A DNA stretch of 64,000 nt from Diplodia intermedia (lineage: Eukaryota; Ascomycota; Dothideomycetes; Botryosphaeriales; Botryosphaeriaceae), in assembly GCA_021495925.1 (NCBI GenBank), contig JAKEKT010000014.1:434001-498000 (forward strand). The letters run 5' to 3'. The notes beneath the pieces were generated by a model that made no database searches, was not told the DNA's origin, and saw only the letters and a list, made by a program, of their open reading frames with translations. The position numbers and the translations under genes are program-made. Shown piece by piece: positions 23,273-35,780 of this stretch; the stretch's first letter is position 1, and each line of letters begins with the position of its first letter.

Positions 23273-26200
23273 ATGGAAGGTTTGCTTGTGCTGCTTCTGC
23301 TTTCGCAAGTATGTTTTGGGTTACTGGAGGAGAGGTTTGTTGCATTCGAGACGTCGGATGGTGCGATCCCGCTGCACATTGACACTGCCATAGTTTATCC
23401 AACGGATGACGCTGTTGGCGTCCGCATTGCGGCCGAAAGTCTGGCGGATGACCTGCGACAGATAACTGGAAGCCCCCCGACATTGCTGGGTGGAGATGCG
23501 CAAAACCTAAGCAGTATCACGTCTACATCTGCAATTATCATTGGCACCGTAACGTCAGACTTGATCAAAAGATTACAGGCAGAAAGAGGATTGGATATTG
23601 GCGAAATCGAAGGGAAGTGGGAAACCTTCAAGACTACCGTTATTGCAGAACCACTGCCCGGAGTGCGCAATGGGCTTGTAATAGCCGGAAGCGATAAGAG
23701 AGGGGCCATGTTCGGCGTCTACACTCTCTCAGAGCAATGCGGGCAATCTCCGTAAGCAAGCGCACCGGAAAACAACATCGGGCCTCCACTAACAGATCCC
23801 AGGTTCCACTGGTGGGCTGACGTCCCAGCAAGCAAGCACCCGGAGCTCTACGCGCTGGCCCAAACAACCATTCACGGCGAGCCGTCCGTCCGGTACCGCG
23901 GCCTCTTCATCAACGACGAAGCACCCGCCCTGACGTCCTGGTGGTCCAGACAGCACAACGGCACCGCACACCACCCTCTCGACGCCGAATTCTACCGCCA
24001 CGTCTTCGACCTTCTGCTGCGGCTGAAGGCCAACTATCTCTGGCCGGCCATGTGGGCGTCTTTCGTGCCGCGGCCCGGTAACATCTTCTTCACCGACGAC
24101 CTGGCAAACCAGCAGCTCGCCGACGACTACGGCATCGTCGTGTCGACGAGCCACCACGAACCCATGCAGCGCGCGACCAACGAGTGGAACAAGACAGAGA
24201 TGGGCCCGTGGGATTGGACGGCGAATAAGGAGAACGTGACGCGCTTCATGGAGGAGGGGGTGCAGAGGGCGGGGAGGAACGAGTCGTACTTTACGCTGGG
24301 CATGCGCGGGCCGAATGATGGCCCGATTGAGGCGGACGACCCGATTGCTGTGCTAGAGGATGTGTTTGTGACTGAGCGGCAGTTGTTGAGCAAGTACCAT
24401 GGGAGCGAGCAGTCAGCGAGACGTAAGTTCGCAGTGCTGTAATGCATCTGCTACATGCCTTGCTGACCTGCACCGCAGAGGTTTGGACCATCTATAAAGA
24501 AGTGGCTACTTACTACGCGGCCGGCCTGGTGCCGCCGGATGACGTTACGCTGATGTTCACGGACGATAACTGGGGGAATGTTCAGCGGCTTCCTGTTGGA
24601 AATGAGACTGAGCGGGCGGGAGGCATTGGAGTAAGTACCCTTGATCTGGGCATAGCAGTGGCTGGCTCTGACCATCAAAGATATACTTCCATCTCGAATA
24701 TGTCGGAACACCGAAAAGCTACAAATGGCAAAACTCCAAAAACCTGGTAAGAGAGCATGGTCATCCGGAACGTGGCTTTACGCTTCTTACCTTAGCACCA
24801 GGCCAAAGTTTACAAAGATCTGTTCCACTCGTACGCCCGAGGCGCCGACCGCATCTGGGTCATCAACGTCGCCGACATCAAGCCCATGGAGCTTCCATTC
24901 GGCTTCATCATGGACCTAGCTTGGAATGCCTCTTCAATCGACTTCGCCTCCATCCCCGCCTACCTCCGCGCCTTCTCAGAGCGCGAATTTGGGTCCGCCC
25001 ACGCCGATGAGATAGCCTCCATACTCCTTGAACACAGCCGGCTCGTCGGCCGCCGCAAACTCGAATCCGTCGTCCCGACCACCTACTCGGTCCTGAACTA
25101 CCACGAAAGCGAGCGCGTGCTCTCAGAATGGGTAAATCTAGCTACCCGCACATCCACCATCGCCGCCGTCCTTCCAGATGCTCTCCAGGCCGCCTTCTTC
25201 CACCTCGTCCGCTACCCCGTGCAGGCCGGCTACCTGCACCATGCCATCGTCCTTGGCCAGGCCCGCAATGCACAGCACGGCGCCGAGCGCCGGAACACGG
25301 CCAACACCGTCGCGCAGGACATCCTGGCCGACTTCGACCGCGACTTCGACCTGATCGAAGAGTACGACGGGCTGGCGGGCGGCAAATGGGCGGGCATCAT
25401 GGCGCAGCCGAAGCTCGACTACGCGGCGGACGCCAGCTGGAAGGCGCCCAGCCGCGACGTGGTGGCGAACCTGTCGTTCGTGCAGCCGCGGCAGGACATG
25501 GACCACGCGTTCGGGAACCTGGGCATCTACGCCGAGGGCAGCGGCAGCGCCGCGCGCCAGGGAGTCGTCTGCGCGTCCATCGACGAGAGCGCGCCGACGG
25601 CCTCGGACGACGGCTTGGCGCCGCTGCTGCCGGCCATGGACCCGTTCGGCCCGCGCGCGCGGACGGTGGAGCTGTTCCACCGCGGCGACCACCGCAAGAG
25701 CATCACCTGGTCCGCGGCGCCGGCGCAGGCGCAGCACGACTGGCTCAGAGTCGAGCCGCGCGCCGGCACCGTCGACGCCGCGCACCCGGACCAGCGGCTG
25801 AGCGTCTCGGTCGACTGGCCCGCCGCGCCGCCGGCCTTCGACGCCGTCGTCGACATCCGCGTCGACTTCGACTCCGGCCCCGGCATGGACCTGGTCCGCG
25901 TCCCCGTCGTCAACCGGCCCGCGCTGCCCGACGATTTCCACGGCTTCCCCGAGACGGCCGAGGGCGTCGTCGCCATCGAGGCGCCGCACTTCCAGCGGGC
26001 GTCGTCGTCGTCGTCGTCGTCGTCGCCGGGCGGATCATCAGAGCGTACTACTACCGGTGTTGCAGTAGCCTTCGAGCCCATCCCGCACCTCGGCACCCGC
26101 ACCGCCTCCGGCGCCCTCGCCCTGCGCCCTTACGGCGCCGCCCGCGCGTCTCCCGCCGCCGCGCGCGACGCGTGGGTCGACTACGCCTTCTACCTGTTCG

Positions 26201-26589
26201 CCGCCGTGCCATCGTCCGCCGGCATCAACGCGACCCTGTACATCAACGCCGCCCTCGACACCGACCCCGACACGCTGCCCATGCGCTTCTCGCTGACGCT
26301 TGACGACGACGACGACGACATCGCGCCGATGCCGGACGACGACCGCTGGACCAGGGTGCTGGAGGAACCGCAGACGCCGGGGGACCTGCCGCCCGGCTGG
26401 GCCGACGGGGTGAGGGACGGCGTGTGGACGCGGACGGTGCGGTTCGCGGGGCCGGTGGCGGCGGGGAGCCATCGCGTGAGGTGGAGGGTCAGTTCGCCCG
26501 AGGTGTATTTGGAGAAGCTCGTCTTGGAGACGAGGGAGGGTGGGGTCAGGGAGGCGGGTTTGGGGCCGCCGGAGACGGTGGAGGTGTGA
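23273..26589 (+). CDS. Secreted GH115 family xylan alpha-1,2-glucuronidase
   Basis: Five exons (23273-23751, 23803-24422, 24479-24630, 24681-24746, 24802-26589) keep frame and give 1034 aa, the usual GH115 size. The first 16 residues (MEGLLVLLLLSQVCFG) form a signal peptide. The catalytic region reads FHWWADVP, RYRGLFINDE, LKANYLWPAMW, MRGPNDGPIE and MFTDDNWGN, a GH115 order of motifs. A long C-terminal part after about residue 620 matches the accessory beta-rich domain of the family and has a Ser8 tract. GH115 enzymes remove (4-O-methyl-)glucuronic acid from glucuronoxylan outside the cell. All four introns are 48-56 nt with canonical ends. The last exon is very GC-rich. The gene ends 150 bp from the convergent GLEYA gene. 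Confidence 0.92.
26001..26025 (+). repeat. TCG microsatellite (Ser tract) in the GH115 gene
   Basis: Eight consecutive TCG codons give a serine run in the C-terminal accessory region of the glucuronidase. Confidence 0.95.
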
Positions 26590-26738
26590 GGGGTGGGTTG
26601 GTTGTGTGTTGTGATGTATGGATATCAGTACGTGTAAAGAGTGACGTCTTGATGCTTTTGCTTGTTCTCGGTCGCGTAGGTCTGTGTGGATGTGGTTTAT
26701 CAACGGATAGTTTATGCTTGTTCGAATGCTACGTAGGT

Positions 26739-28204
26739 CTACGTGAAGATGGAAGAGTCACAAGCAGGGGCGAAGTAGCCCGTGGTGTCGGCAACAGACG
26801 AGCCGCTTGGGGTGGTGATGACAAAGTGAGACCGTCCAACGCCGCCTCCGTTCGCCCAGAGCCAGGTCACGGGAACGGCATCACCGGCGTTCATCGCGAT
26901 GGAAGTGCTGCCCCCGAAGTACCCGCCGCCCGTCCTGGTGGCCGCGTACGCAGTCGTGCCATCGGTCCAGGTGTAAGCGGCGTCACCCGTCCAGAGGTAG
27001 CCGTAGTTGTCGATGTAGTCGGGCGATGTCGAGATGGTGTACGTGCCCGTGGCCCGCGCCACGAAGAAACCTTGCATGAGGATGGCGGCCTGGTCGGAGG
27101 CGAAGTAGTGGCCGTCGATGGTGAGGTAGGAGTTGCCGGATGGCCAGTTGGGCGTCGAGAAGTCGAGGTTCTGGAGGGAGCCGCTGAAGTCGACCGAGGC
27201 GGTCTTGAAGTACGAGGGAGTGAAGCCGCTGGCGGCCAGGTTTGCGTTGAAAGAGTGCGTGTATTTGCGGTAGGTGAGGCCGCTGGCGGTGATGGACGTG
27301 GCCGTGGCATAAACGGTTGTGGTGGTAGTGGTGGTGGTGGTCGTGAAGTCCGTGATGGTGTTCGTGGAAGTCTCAGTGACCGTGACGGCGCTTCTGAAGT
27401 TAGCACTTTTGCGTTGTAGCATATTGGCTCCTTCGCTCACCTTGTCGACGTCGGGGTCAATGTTTGAGTTGCGGCATCAGTCACAGTCCCTGGCACAAGG
27501 GTGGTTGTGATGGTTGTGGTGGTTGAGGGTGTAGGAATGCTCAGGCAAGCGCAGGCACTGGAAATGGCGGAAGCTTGCCAGCTGGATGGCAAGCAGGTTG
27601 GCTTCTGCACAGCGCCGCGCTTCTGATTTGCCGCCGCAGTAGTGGCAGTGTATGCACTGCTCAGGCAAGAAAGCTGCACAGTGGATGTGGTGACAGTCAC
27701 TGTCGCCGTGTCGGTCTTCGGGAAGGTCAGTCACGAATTGCAGCATTTGATGTAGAAGAGCTCACCTCAGTGACAGTCTCAGGAACATGAAGGTCGGTGG
27801 ACTTTGGAGCGATGGTCAGTTGCAGTGTCACAAGTTGGATGATAGCAGGTGCTTCATACCGTAGTTTCGGTAGCCGTTGAGGTGGTGATGTATGGATCTC
27901 CGGTCACGGTACCGGTTGTCGTTACGTGGACGCTCGAAGGAGTGACTGTAGTAGTGGTAGACCTTCGCCAGTTAGTCAGTGAAGACGGCCGGAGTTGGAT
28001 GACTGCAACATACAGAGTCTGGGTGGCAATCGAGAGGTAGCTACTGCAGTAGCTGGTAGCTGTCGTCTGCGCCTTGAGGAGAGTGATGACATCCTTGTTC
28101 AGGGCGCAGAACAAGCTGTTGATGGCGGAGTTCGCATTGCCCCTCTTGACCTGAGGTGCGGCCGAGACGGCGAGGGGAAGGAGCAACAGAGGGGAGTAAC
28201 GCAT
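26739..28204 (-). CDS. Secreted GLEYA/PA14-type adhesin-like protein
   Basis: Five exons (28204-28014, 27962-27860, 27801-27766, 27715-27441, 27393-26739) join in phase to 419 aa. The ATG at 28204 opens a signal peptide (RYSPLLLLPLAVSAA) followed by a KR site suited to Kex2. The middle consists of Thr/Ser/Val-rich stretches (TTTTVT, TVTTSTV) and two short Cys-bearing segments. The C-terminal 190 residues form a GLEYA domain: YFKTASVDFSGSL, GHYFASDQAA, TGTYTISTSPDYIDNYGYLW and a WLWANGGG block before the end. In yeasts such domains are the ligand-binding heads of flocculins and adhesins, binding sugars with calcium. No GPI tail is visible, so it is probably secreted. One exon is only 36 nt. 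Domain identity is strong; ligand unknown. Confidence 0.85.
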
Positions 28205-29396
28205 CTTGAATAGTAATGTACTAAGCGTGTGATGTGCGTTTTGCGCTGCGGAAAGAAGTCATCTGGGTAGAGCAGAGTATTTATATTATCACGATGTGCC
28301 CCAGGAGATGGGTCTTCCGACAATCTCGAAGCGCCATCGGCCTAATGGTGCGCTCTACAATACGCTCGGGAAGAAGCATCGCCAGACTTCCGGTGCTAAA
28401 CTGGCCGTAGAGCGCATGTGGCGGCGCCTCGAACCTCGACCAACATACAGTGTAGGAATAGTGTCGAAGGATTTAGCTACACTGCATCAGCCGAGGACAA
28501 TTCACAACCCCTATCGAGTTAAACATGGTGGCGACTCCGGCCGGCCGTTTACTCTATTTTTCAGCCTCAGACGATGGATGGGGAATGGTGGGCAGGCGAG
28601 GCTGCTGGGGCGCAGCTGAGATGGCCATATCAGGCTAGCTCCCGCTGCTGCAGCACCCGATCTTCAACGCTTCTGGCCGAGACTGCTCCGGAACCGGAAA
28701 CCAACCTTTACTGGGAATGGTTCCTGACTCCTTGGCTTTCTTTCGTAGCCCACGTGGCGGTTCTTTATACAGTAGCTTGCCAACTGTCAGGAGCAAAACT
28801 CCCTGTTTGTGCCGTTCCCCTTGGTAGAAGCCGATGCGTTACAAGAACTGGAACTCACTCCACTCGATTACTTCAGGTCACAGTACTCGCAAAAGAGGCA
28901 CACACTCTAGTATTAAGGCCACCACCGCAAGTGCTGGAGTGCTCTCCACTTCACCGCTTCCCCACACTAGTACAGTTTTCTCCGCATATTCGGGCCATGC
29001 CTACTAAGCCTCGGCCTGGCCCTCAACGCCACAAGTGACGATCATTACCCTGAGCACGGCAGGGGCGCGACTTCAAAGCCACGGCCCAGCCAGTCGCAAG
29101 GACGCGCGGCATGCCGCTTTCTCTTAAAAAATTTCCCCCTTGATTATCGCTACAGCACCTTCGTCAAAAAAAAAGCACGAAGCTGAATGTAGCATTTCGC
29201 TTGACAGTATGCTCAGCTGAGCCGCCGGCACCCAGCTCAGGTCCAGACGCCTGCTCAGCGCCAGCCTCAGGCCTCCACGCCGCTACGTTCAACTGCCACG
29301 CCAACGCCGCCACCACCGCTCTCGACACGCCTTGGCTTAACTTGCTGCCCGACGCCCCTTCCTCCATCGGCGCACACATGTTACTCCCCCTCGCCC
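28205..29396. other. Intergenic region without a supported gene
   Basis: It holds the GLEYA promoter side and the lost upstream part of the HET fragment that begins near 29397. Open frames are short and family-less. Confidence 0.5.
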
Positions 29397-30347
29397 GTGG
29401 CTTCGGCTCCGTGGCGGGACTACAAGGAGGGCGCGGGTACTGCCCCGTGCGGGTTGCTGGCAAGGTCGCCCGCGTGCTTTGCCGAGTCGGGCGCCTTCGT
29501 GCCGTTTCCCACGGGCCCGCGTCCGGTGTTTTCGATGACGAATAGGGGGCTGCGGATATCGTTGAGGCTGGATCGTCGAGAGGACGATGTTTATGTTGCG
29601 GCGCTCAGTTGCATCAGGCATCCGCGAGGCCTCATAGGAGTCTACCTGAGGAAGCTGAATCACTCGAACCAGCTGTCGATGGATGGGGGTATGGAGGAGT
29701 ACGTGCGTGTCCGAGCGCACGAGATCATTGACCTGCCAGGGCCCAAGGGCGATGACTGCTCTATATACGTACGGCAGAACATGCACCAGCAGGGCCCTGA
29801 AAAGACGTACGCGAGCCGCCTGCTGGACCTACGCCAGCTACCGCGCATCGAAGAGGGATATAAGACCGTGACGATGCTGGGCGACCACGTGCACAACCGG
29901 GACTTCGTCATGTATCCAGACGGCGTCAGGCTAGCCGCCGTCCTCGTGCTCGAGCGGATGACTACGCCGGGCTACTACAAACAGCATCGGCGACACCGCC
30001 CTGGAGAGGACACGAGGTTCGCCGTGCTGTTCGGCTCGTCGCACGAGCTCCCCATTGCCGTCGATGCTTGCGAGTGGACCGACGACAGCAGCGGTGTGGG
30101 AACGGCGGACCTCCTGGCGGACCTCGCCACGTCATTCAAGCCGCAACCGCTGAGACGGGGCATATCTTTGGGCCATGACCGTGTTAAAGTTGATATTAGT
30201 CCCCTCAGGGATCATTCTGGGACAACTTATGGGATGCGCCATGTGACCCGCGTCTATGTTACGCTGAATCCTGCCAAGTGTCCGCCATCACCTTCCAAGG
30301 GCTTCACTCGAGCGTGGGCAAACATCATGCATACTATCAGTCGTTGA
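29397..30347 (+). pseudogene. C-terminal half of a HET-domain (HET-E-like) protein, N-terminus missing
   Basis: The 316-codon open frame has no ATG until 29535. Its start, GLLARSPACFAESGAF followed by FSMTNRGLRISLRL, matches the segment that lies behind the HET domain in fungal heterokaryon-incompatibility proteins. The rest is the usual beta-rich tail of those proteins. The HET domain itself (LSYVWG, WVD.LCI.Q motifs) is absent upstream on this strand, and the 5' flank shows a poly-A/T-rich junction near 29130-29175. I read it as a truncated gene, although expression of a short protein from 29535 (about 270 aa) is possible. The remaining frame is intact, so the loss may be recent. Confidence 0.6.
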
Positions 30348-31759
30348 TCGAGACACATGGCATTCGTAAGAGAAGTGTGGGAAGCCGGACGATTTCCGCG
30401 CTCTGAGGAGGTTGAAAGATCAGTTCATTCACCAGTTTGAGACCCCTTAGAAATATAGAGTTGATTATCAAACCCTCTCCGAGGCAATGAAGCATCCTCA
30501 GGACAAGATACGGTCATGATTCGATGTATTATACCACTGGTGAGACTTGATACACATGTATCCATGAAATCCCGAGGCCGGCCTGCCTCGAAGCCGTGGT
30601 TGGGGTCAAAGCAACGAAGTCTAACTTCGTAATACTCGAAACACATTCTGCATGGCAGTGAGAATTTTCGGTAAAGTAGCCAAATACCATCTGAGTCTCC
30701 ACAGAGTCATCGCCAAGGCAAAAAGAAAGGAGGATTGCGTTCATTCTGGAGTCACCGCCGTGCGAGGGTAGTCTGCCACGGCTGTGGCTCAATCTTAGCC
30801 CCCCCTCCGCGACTCTGAGGTCGTGGCTGCACCCAAGGCTGTATTTGAGGTAACTTTGTTTCCTTTTAAGGTCTACGGGCAGTAGTGACCTTCCACTTTA
30901 CGGCGGATTGCGAGATGATGCTATCACGAGACGACAGAAGATGTATGTAGGCTTGCCCTTTCCGGACTTCGGGCTTAGGGAATGCCAAAAAGTGTCATCC
31001 AGTCAGCTTTCATGACTAAAAGCTGTCTCATTTAAGATTCCCCTCTCAATCACATGCACACCGTAACGTTATACCAGAAAAAATTGCGGGATTTATTGAG
31101 CTGATCAGTCGCTGCTACTCTTGGCTTCTGCTCTTCACATGTCCATCAAGGTCCAGAGAATGGTCGACCAAATACTGGGGGCACTCAAATTACGAAGACG
31201 GAAACGGTAGGTACGTGGATACAGCAGTTCGGACAATATTGGCCGGCAACGAGATCTTTTCGGCTTACTAGTTGCGGAGTCCTCGTTGCCGATGAATTTC
31301 CGTACCCGCATGGCTGACAGTTGGCCTTACGACCCTAACGCCGCTCGTCTGGTTCCCCAAAAAATTAGCGACTCGGGCCAAATTAGAACTACCTGTTCCA
31401 ATTGATATGCTTTTCTCACATGTATGCTGCTGATCGAATCGAGGTCTTCGGCCGTCCATACGCCAAAGAAAGGGATAAATATCCGTTTTCGGAATTTTGG
31501 AAGGGGAAATCGGGCGCCAAAGCGAGCCTCGGCATGTGAGCATCGCGCAGATGCCTAACGGAAATGATAAAGTCCAGCCGTATTATAAAGTCACTCCCGC
31601 TGAAGAGGGCGAATTGAGACAAAGATAACCCCCCAGTTACCACTGAGAACGAAAAGTGTCAAGTCGCCGCACCAAAAGATCGTGATCCCTTCCACCGCCT
31701 TGGCTGCTTCTCGAAGCGAACACACGAAACATCCCCTCAAAGCATACAGGGCTTAAAGC
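30348..31759. other. Intergenic region upstream of the Ppo gene
   Basis: No supported gene on either strand. It is moderately AT-rich and should hold the promoter of the Ppo-type oxygenase. Confidence 0.5.
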
Positions 31760-34700
31760 ATGTCTCAGATCATCGAAACTATCACGACACTGCAGCACGC
31801 GGGAGAACGCGTGACTGACGTCATGTGGCCGGACCTGTGGAACGTGCTGCGGAAGCCAACGGACCTTGGTAGCTCTTACAAGGTCTTCCTCACTCTCTGC
31901 GACCAGCTCTCAGCTGGATCCACCGATGATCGTGAATACGTGGTGAGTTCCTCCCGGCAGCAGCCCCACACTGAAGCTCTTGCTCAGAGCTCGTGCAGAA
32001 CGAACAAGTCATCCGTCTGGCCGCAAGACTCCCGGATGACTCCAAGATGCGGGAGGTTATGACAAACTTTTTCGTTAAAAAGCTGTGGGAAGACCTCCAA
32101 CACCCGCCGATGTCGTATCTGGGGAAAAAATACAAGTACAGGGACCCGGAAGGAAGGAACAACGTAGACAGTCCCCGGATTCCTTATGAGACACCTGTTT
32201 GCTAACTAATCTAGAACCCCTCGTACCCAAATTTGGGAGCTGCGGGCAGTTACTACGCTCGCAGTGTGGTCCCGAAGAGTGTGTCGACGGTCGCCTTGCC
32301 CGACCCCGGGGATGTTTATGATAGTCCGGCTCCCCCGCCCTGCACCCTTTAGTCAAAGCCCGGCTAAATAATAGTAGCTCTCTTGCGCCGGACCGGTGCT
32401 GCACGGAAGCACCCTGCCCAGGTGTCCAGTCTCATGTTCAACTTCGCCACGATCATCATCCATGACTGCTTCAACACTGACCACAATGGCCCGAAAGGCA
32501 CGACGAAGGGCTCCTCATACGCCGACCTTGGTCCACTGTACGGCCACAACAAGAAACAGCAGGACAAGGTCCGCCTTAAGGAGAACGGCAAGCTGAAAAA
32601 TGACACGTTTGCGGAATGGCGGCTTGTTAGCCAGCCGCCAGGCGTCTGCGCTCTCATGGTTGCCTTCAATCGCTTCCACAACTACGTTGTTGAAGAGCTG
32701 GCCAGGATCAACGAGGGCGGACGCTTCAACCATTACGTTCCCGACCCGACCAAGAGTGACGCGGAACAAAAGGATCATAAGCAGAAAGCAGAGGAAAAGC
32801 GCGACGAGGATCTGTTCCAGACCGGAAGACTGTAAGACTCAGGCTGGCCTCCAACGTGAACTCCCCGTGTCCTGCTAACAATTTCCCTCTCCAGCATCAC
32901 CTCTGGTCTCTACGCAAACATCATTCTCGGTGACTATCTGCGCACTATCCTTAATCTCAACGACAACAAGTTGAAGCCCGGCTCCAACTGGACGCTTGAC
33001 CCACGCAAGTACGCACCGAATGTCTTCAACCATGAAGGAACACCTAGGGGCGTCGGCAACCAGGTCAGCGCCGAGTTCAACTTTGTTTACAGATGGCACG
33101 CAACCATCAGTGACAGAGACGAGCTATGGATTGATGGCCTCATGAAAGAGGTATTCCCCGAGGAGGTCCGCAACAGTGAGTTTTCCGTGCCCATGTCCCA
33201 GGTCGAGTCGGTGGACCGCCGTTGCCGGCTTCTGTCCCTTGCACATAAGCGCATTCTCGCCATATTTCATGGCTCTAGCTGACGACTGATCAGATGAGCT
33301 CCCCAAGGACTTTTACGATCGTCTCGAGCCAGTCCAATTCGGGAAACACGTCCATGATTGGCAGAAGAAGAATGTCAATGAGGAACACCCGGAAAAGTGG
33401 ACCTTCGGTCACATGGAAAGAGATCACGACGGCAAGTTTCCAGACAACAAGCTGGTTCGGTTGCTTACAGATGCAACAAACACGTGCGCCGGAGATTTCG
33501 GGGCTCGCAACACCCCCGTCGCCCTGAGGGTCATCGAAATGCTTGGAATCCAGCAAGGCCGTGAATGGGGCCTTGCGTCGCTTAACGAGTTTAGGGACTT
33601 TTTTGGGTTGAAAAAGTTCAAGTCCTTTGAGGAAATCAACCCCGATCCCGGCGTTTCCCAAGCCTGTAAGCATTTGATTATACCGATGCGGAAGTCTATG
33701 AGCTGAAATCGGGCGTAGTGAAGGCTCTATACTGCCACCCGGACAACGTTGAGCTCTACCCCGGGCTCATGTCTGAGTCTACCAAGGAGGTGCTTTCCCC
33801 GGGCGCTGGGTTGTGTCCTGGCTTCACAATTTCCGAAGCGATTCTCGCCGACGCCGTTGCTCTCGTGCGGGGCGACCGGTTCTACACCATCGAATATGGC
33901 CCTCAGGGCCTGACCAGCTTCGGGTAAGTCCATACCCATCATAAAGCTCAAATGTGATACTAACGGACCAACTTAGGTTTCAAGAACTCGAGTCTAGAGA
34001 TGTTGCTGGGGGCGCCCAGATGTACAAGTTGCTGATGAGAGCATTCCCTGGCTGGTACCGCTCCAACAGTGTCTACGCGCTGTATCCGTTCACCACTCCT
34101 CAGAAGACAATGAATGTATTTGAGGAGATAGGCACGCCCAATGGGATTGAACTGTCGGACAAGGCCCCTGAGCACTTCCCCGACCCACTCCCTGGCGCGG
34201 TCCACATGCCGCAACAGTTCAATGATCCTTGTACGTATATCCCGTTGTAAGGTTGTTCTTTGTCCTTCATGTACTGACATTGAATGATCAGGGGATCGCC
34301 TTTTTGTCGATCTGCCGCCCAGCAACACCGGTCGCCACACCAGGTCAAGCATGCCCCAGCCTACCGATGATCAAGTCCGCAGGTTTTACGAAGGCATTAC
34401 CCGGGATCTGATCCGCAAGAGGACGCTCAAGCTTCAGGAGCACAGGTACCAGATCGACATTGTCCAAGAGTAAGATCCTTCCCGAATGATGTGTCCATCA
34501 ACCCGCTAAGAATAGCAGTGTTGGCAACATTGCGCACACAGTCTTCGCCGCCAAGTACTTTGCCATCCCCATCCACGACTCCAAGGACAGCCACACTGTG
34601 GAAAAGTTGCACGAGGAACTCGCCCATGCATTCGAGTACGTGTTCCTAGACTTCGAAGAGGCCAAGTCCTATCAAAAGCGTGTCCGTGCATACGAGGGGA

Positions 34701-35665
34701 GGGAGGCAATAAGAGACAAGATGCGGGAAGTGATCAGATCGGTGCGATATTTCAGAGCGAATTGGACCTCTGGCGAACCTTTCCCGGAGGCACAGCTGCC
34801 CGGATTCGGCCGGAAACTGGTGGCCAGACTCGCGGAAAGAAGGAACGAGATTGACGTGATGCGAGAGATCATTCCAGCGGCAGCAGCCGCTGCTGTGGCT
34901 CAATCCCAAGCCGTAAGTATCCTGCGTCCCTCCGATTCGTTTCTTCATCTCTTCCCATCCTTGGTCGAGGGGCGCTTGGCCTAACGCTAGCACACAGTGG
35001 GCCCAAATGATCGATTATTACCTGCTGCCGAACAACCAAAAGCAGTGGGACAAGATCGCCAAGTACGCACGCTCCAACGAGCCCAGGGCCTTCGAGGAAC
35101 TCAAGAGATACTTCCTAGAAGGGTAAGCACCGCATTCTCCATCCCCAAACAGGTTTCCCACATCATCGTCCTTCTCCCCCTCAAATCCTTCTGCCCACCT
35201 CCTCGCCCAGCACGGCGGACCACGAAACACCAGCGACTAACACCCCGACCCGAAAGCTTGCGTCTCTCAGCACGCGAACCCGCCGGGTCCCGCTTCCCGG
35301 CCGAGCATCTAGACGGGCACGGCGGCGGGCCGTTCTCCAACGCGTACAACGCCGCCGGCGACGGCGGCATCGCGCACGAGCACCCGGCCGCCCATCTCAG
35401 CACCCTGCTCGACTGGGCGGAAGAGACGTACCTGCCCCAGGGCCTCCACCCGAACGTGCTGGCGACGGCGGGCGCGGCGATGCTGCGGACCGTGGCGCGC
35501 GAGTGCCGCCAGATCAAGCGCGCCACCGGGCCGCAGGGTAGCGTCGTGGGCAAGGAGGTTGCGGGGGAGCGTATGGTGTACCTGTCTGAGGATCTGGGTC
35601 GCTGGGGGGCTCTTCGGGATCACCAGAGGGTGTTTTTCGATACGGTGGCGGGGATTCGGCTGTAG
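31760..35665 (+). CDS. Ppo-family fatty-acid dioxygenase with cysteine-less P450-like domain (oxylipin synthesis)
   Basis: Twelve exons join in frame to 1043 aa: 31760-31942, 31999-32163, 32215-32323, 32378-32831, 32895-33175, 33294-33665, 33719-33923, 33977-34230, 34292-34469, 34516-34912, 34998-35122, 35257-35665. The heme-dioxygenase domain has the distal His in IIIHDCF (about His181), GSSYADLGPLYGHN, and the catalytic Tyr and proximal His in VYRWH (about Tyr369, His372), so peroxidase-type chemistry should be intact. The P450-like domain starts near VGNIAHTVF. Where hydroperoxide isomerases have the heme loop GPHACLG, this protein has LHPNVLATAG with no Cys; in helix I, AQSQA replaces the usual PNQAQ. 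It should oxygenate 18:2-type fatty acids but not isomerise them by thiolate chemistry, as known for PpoC-type 10R-dioxygenases. Intron 3 has a weak donor (GTCCGG). Confidence 0.9.
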
Positions 35666-35780
35666 CGGATGGGCGAGGTGGCAGTAGTGTGTTGAGCAAA
35701 TAGATTGGCTGGACGAAATCTATCAGTAGTCGGATGGGGTAGGTCGCGATCGTATCAACCTCCATCCATGAAAACCCAAA

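Noticed and set aside
25128..26303. Long alternative frames over the GH115 last exon
   Set aside because: Shadow frames of a very GC-rich true exon; their composition is Arg/Pro-rich repeats.
33666..33718. Apparent frameshift in the Ppo gene
   Set aside because: A 53-nt intron (GTAAGC...GTAG) restores the frame and joins QA to LKALY exactly where the family has ALRHLY, so no mutation is needed.
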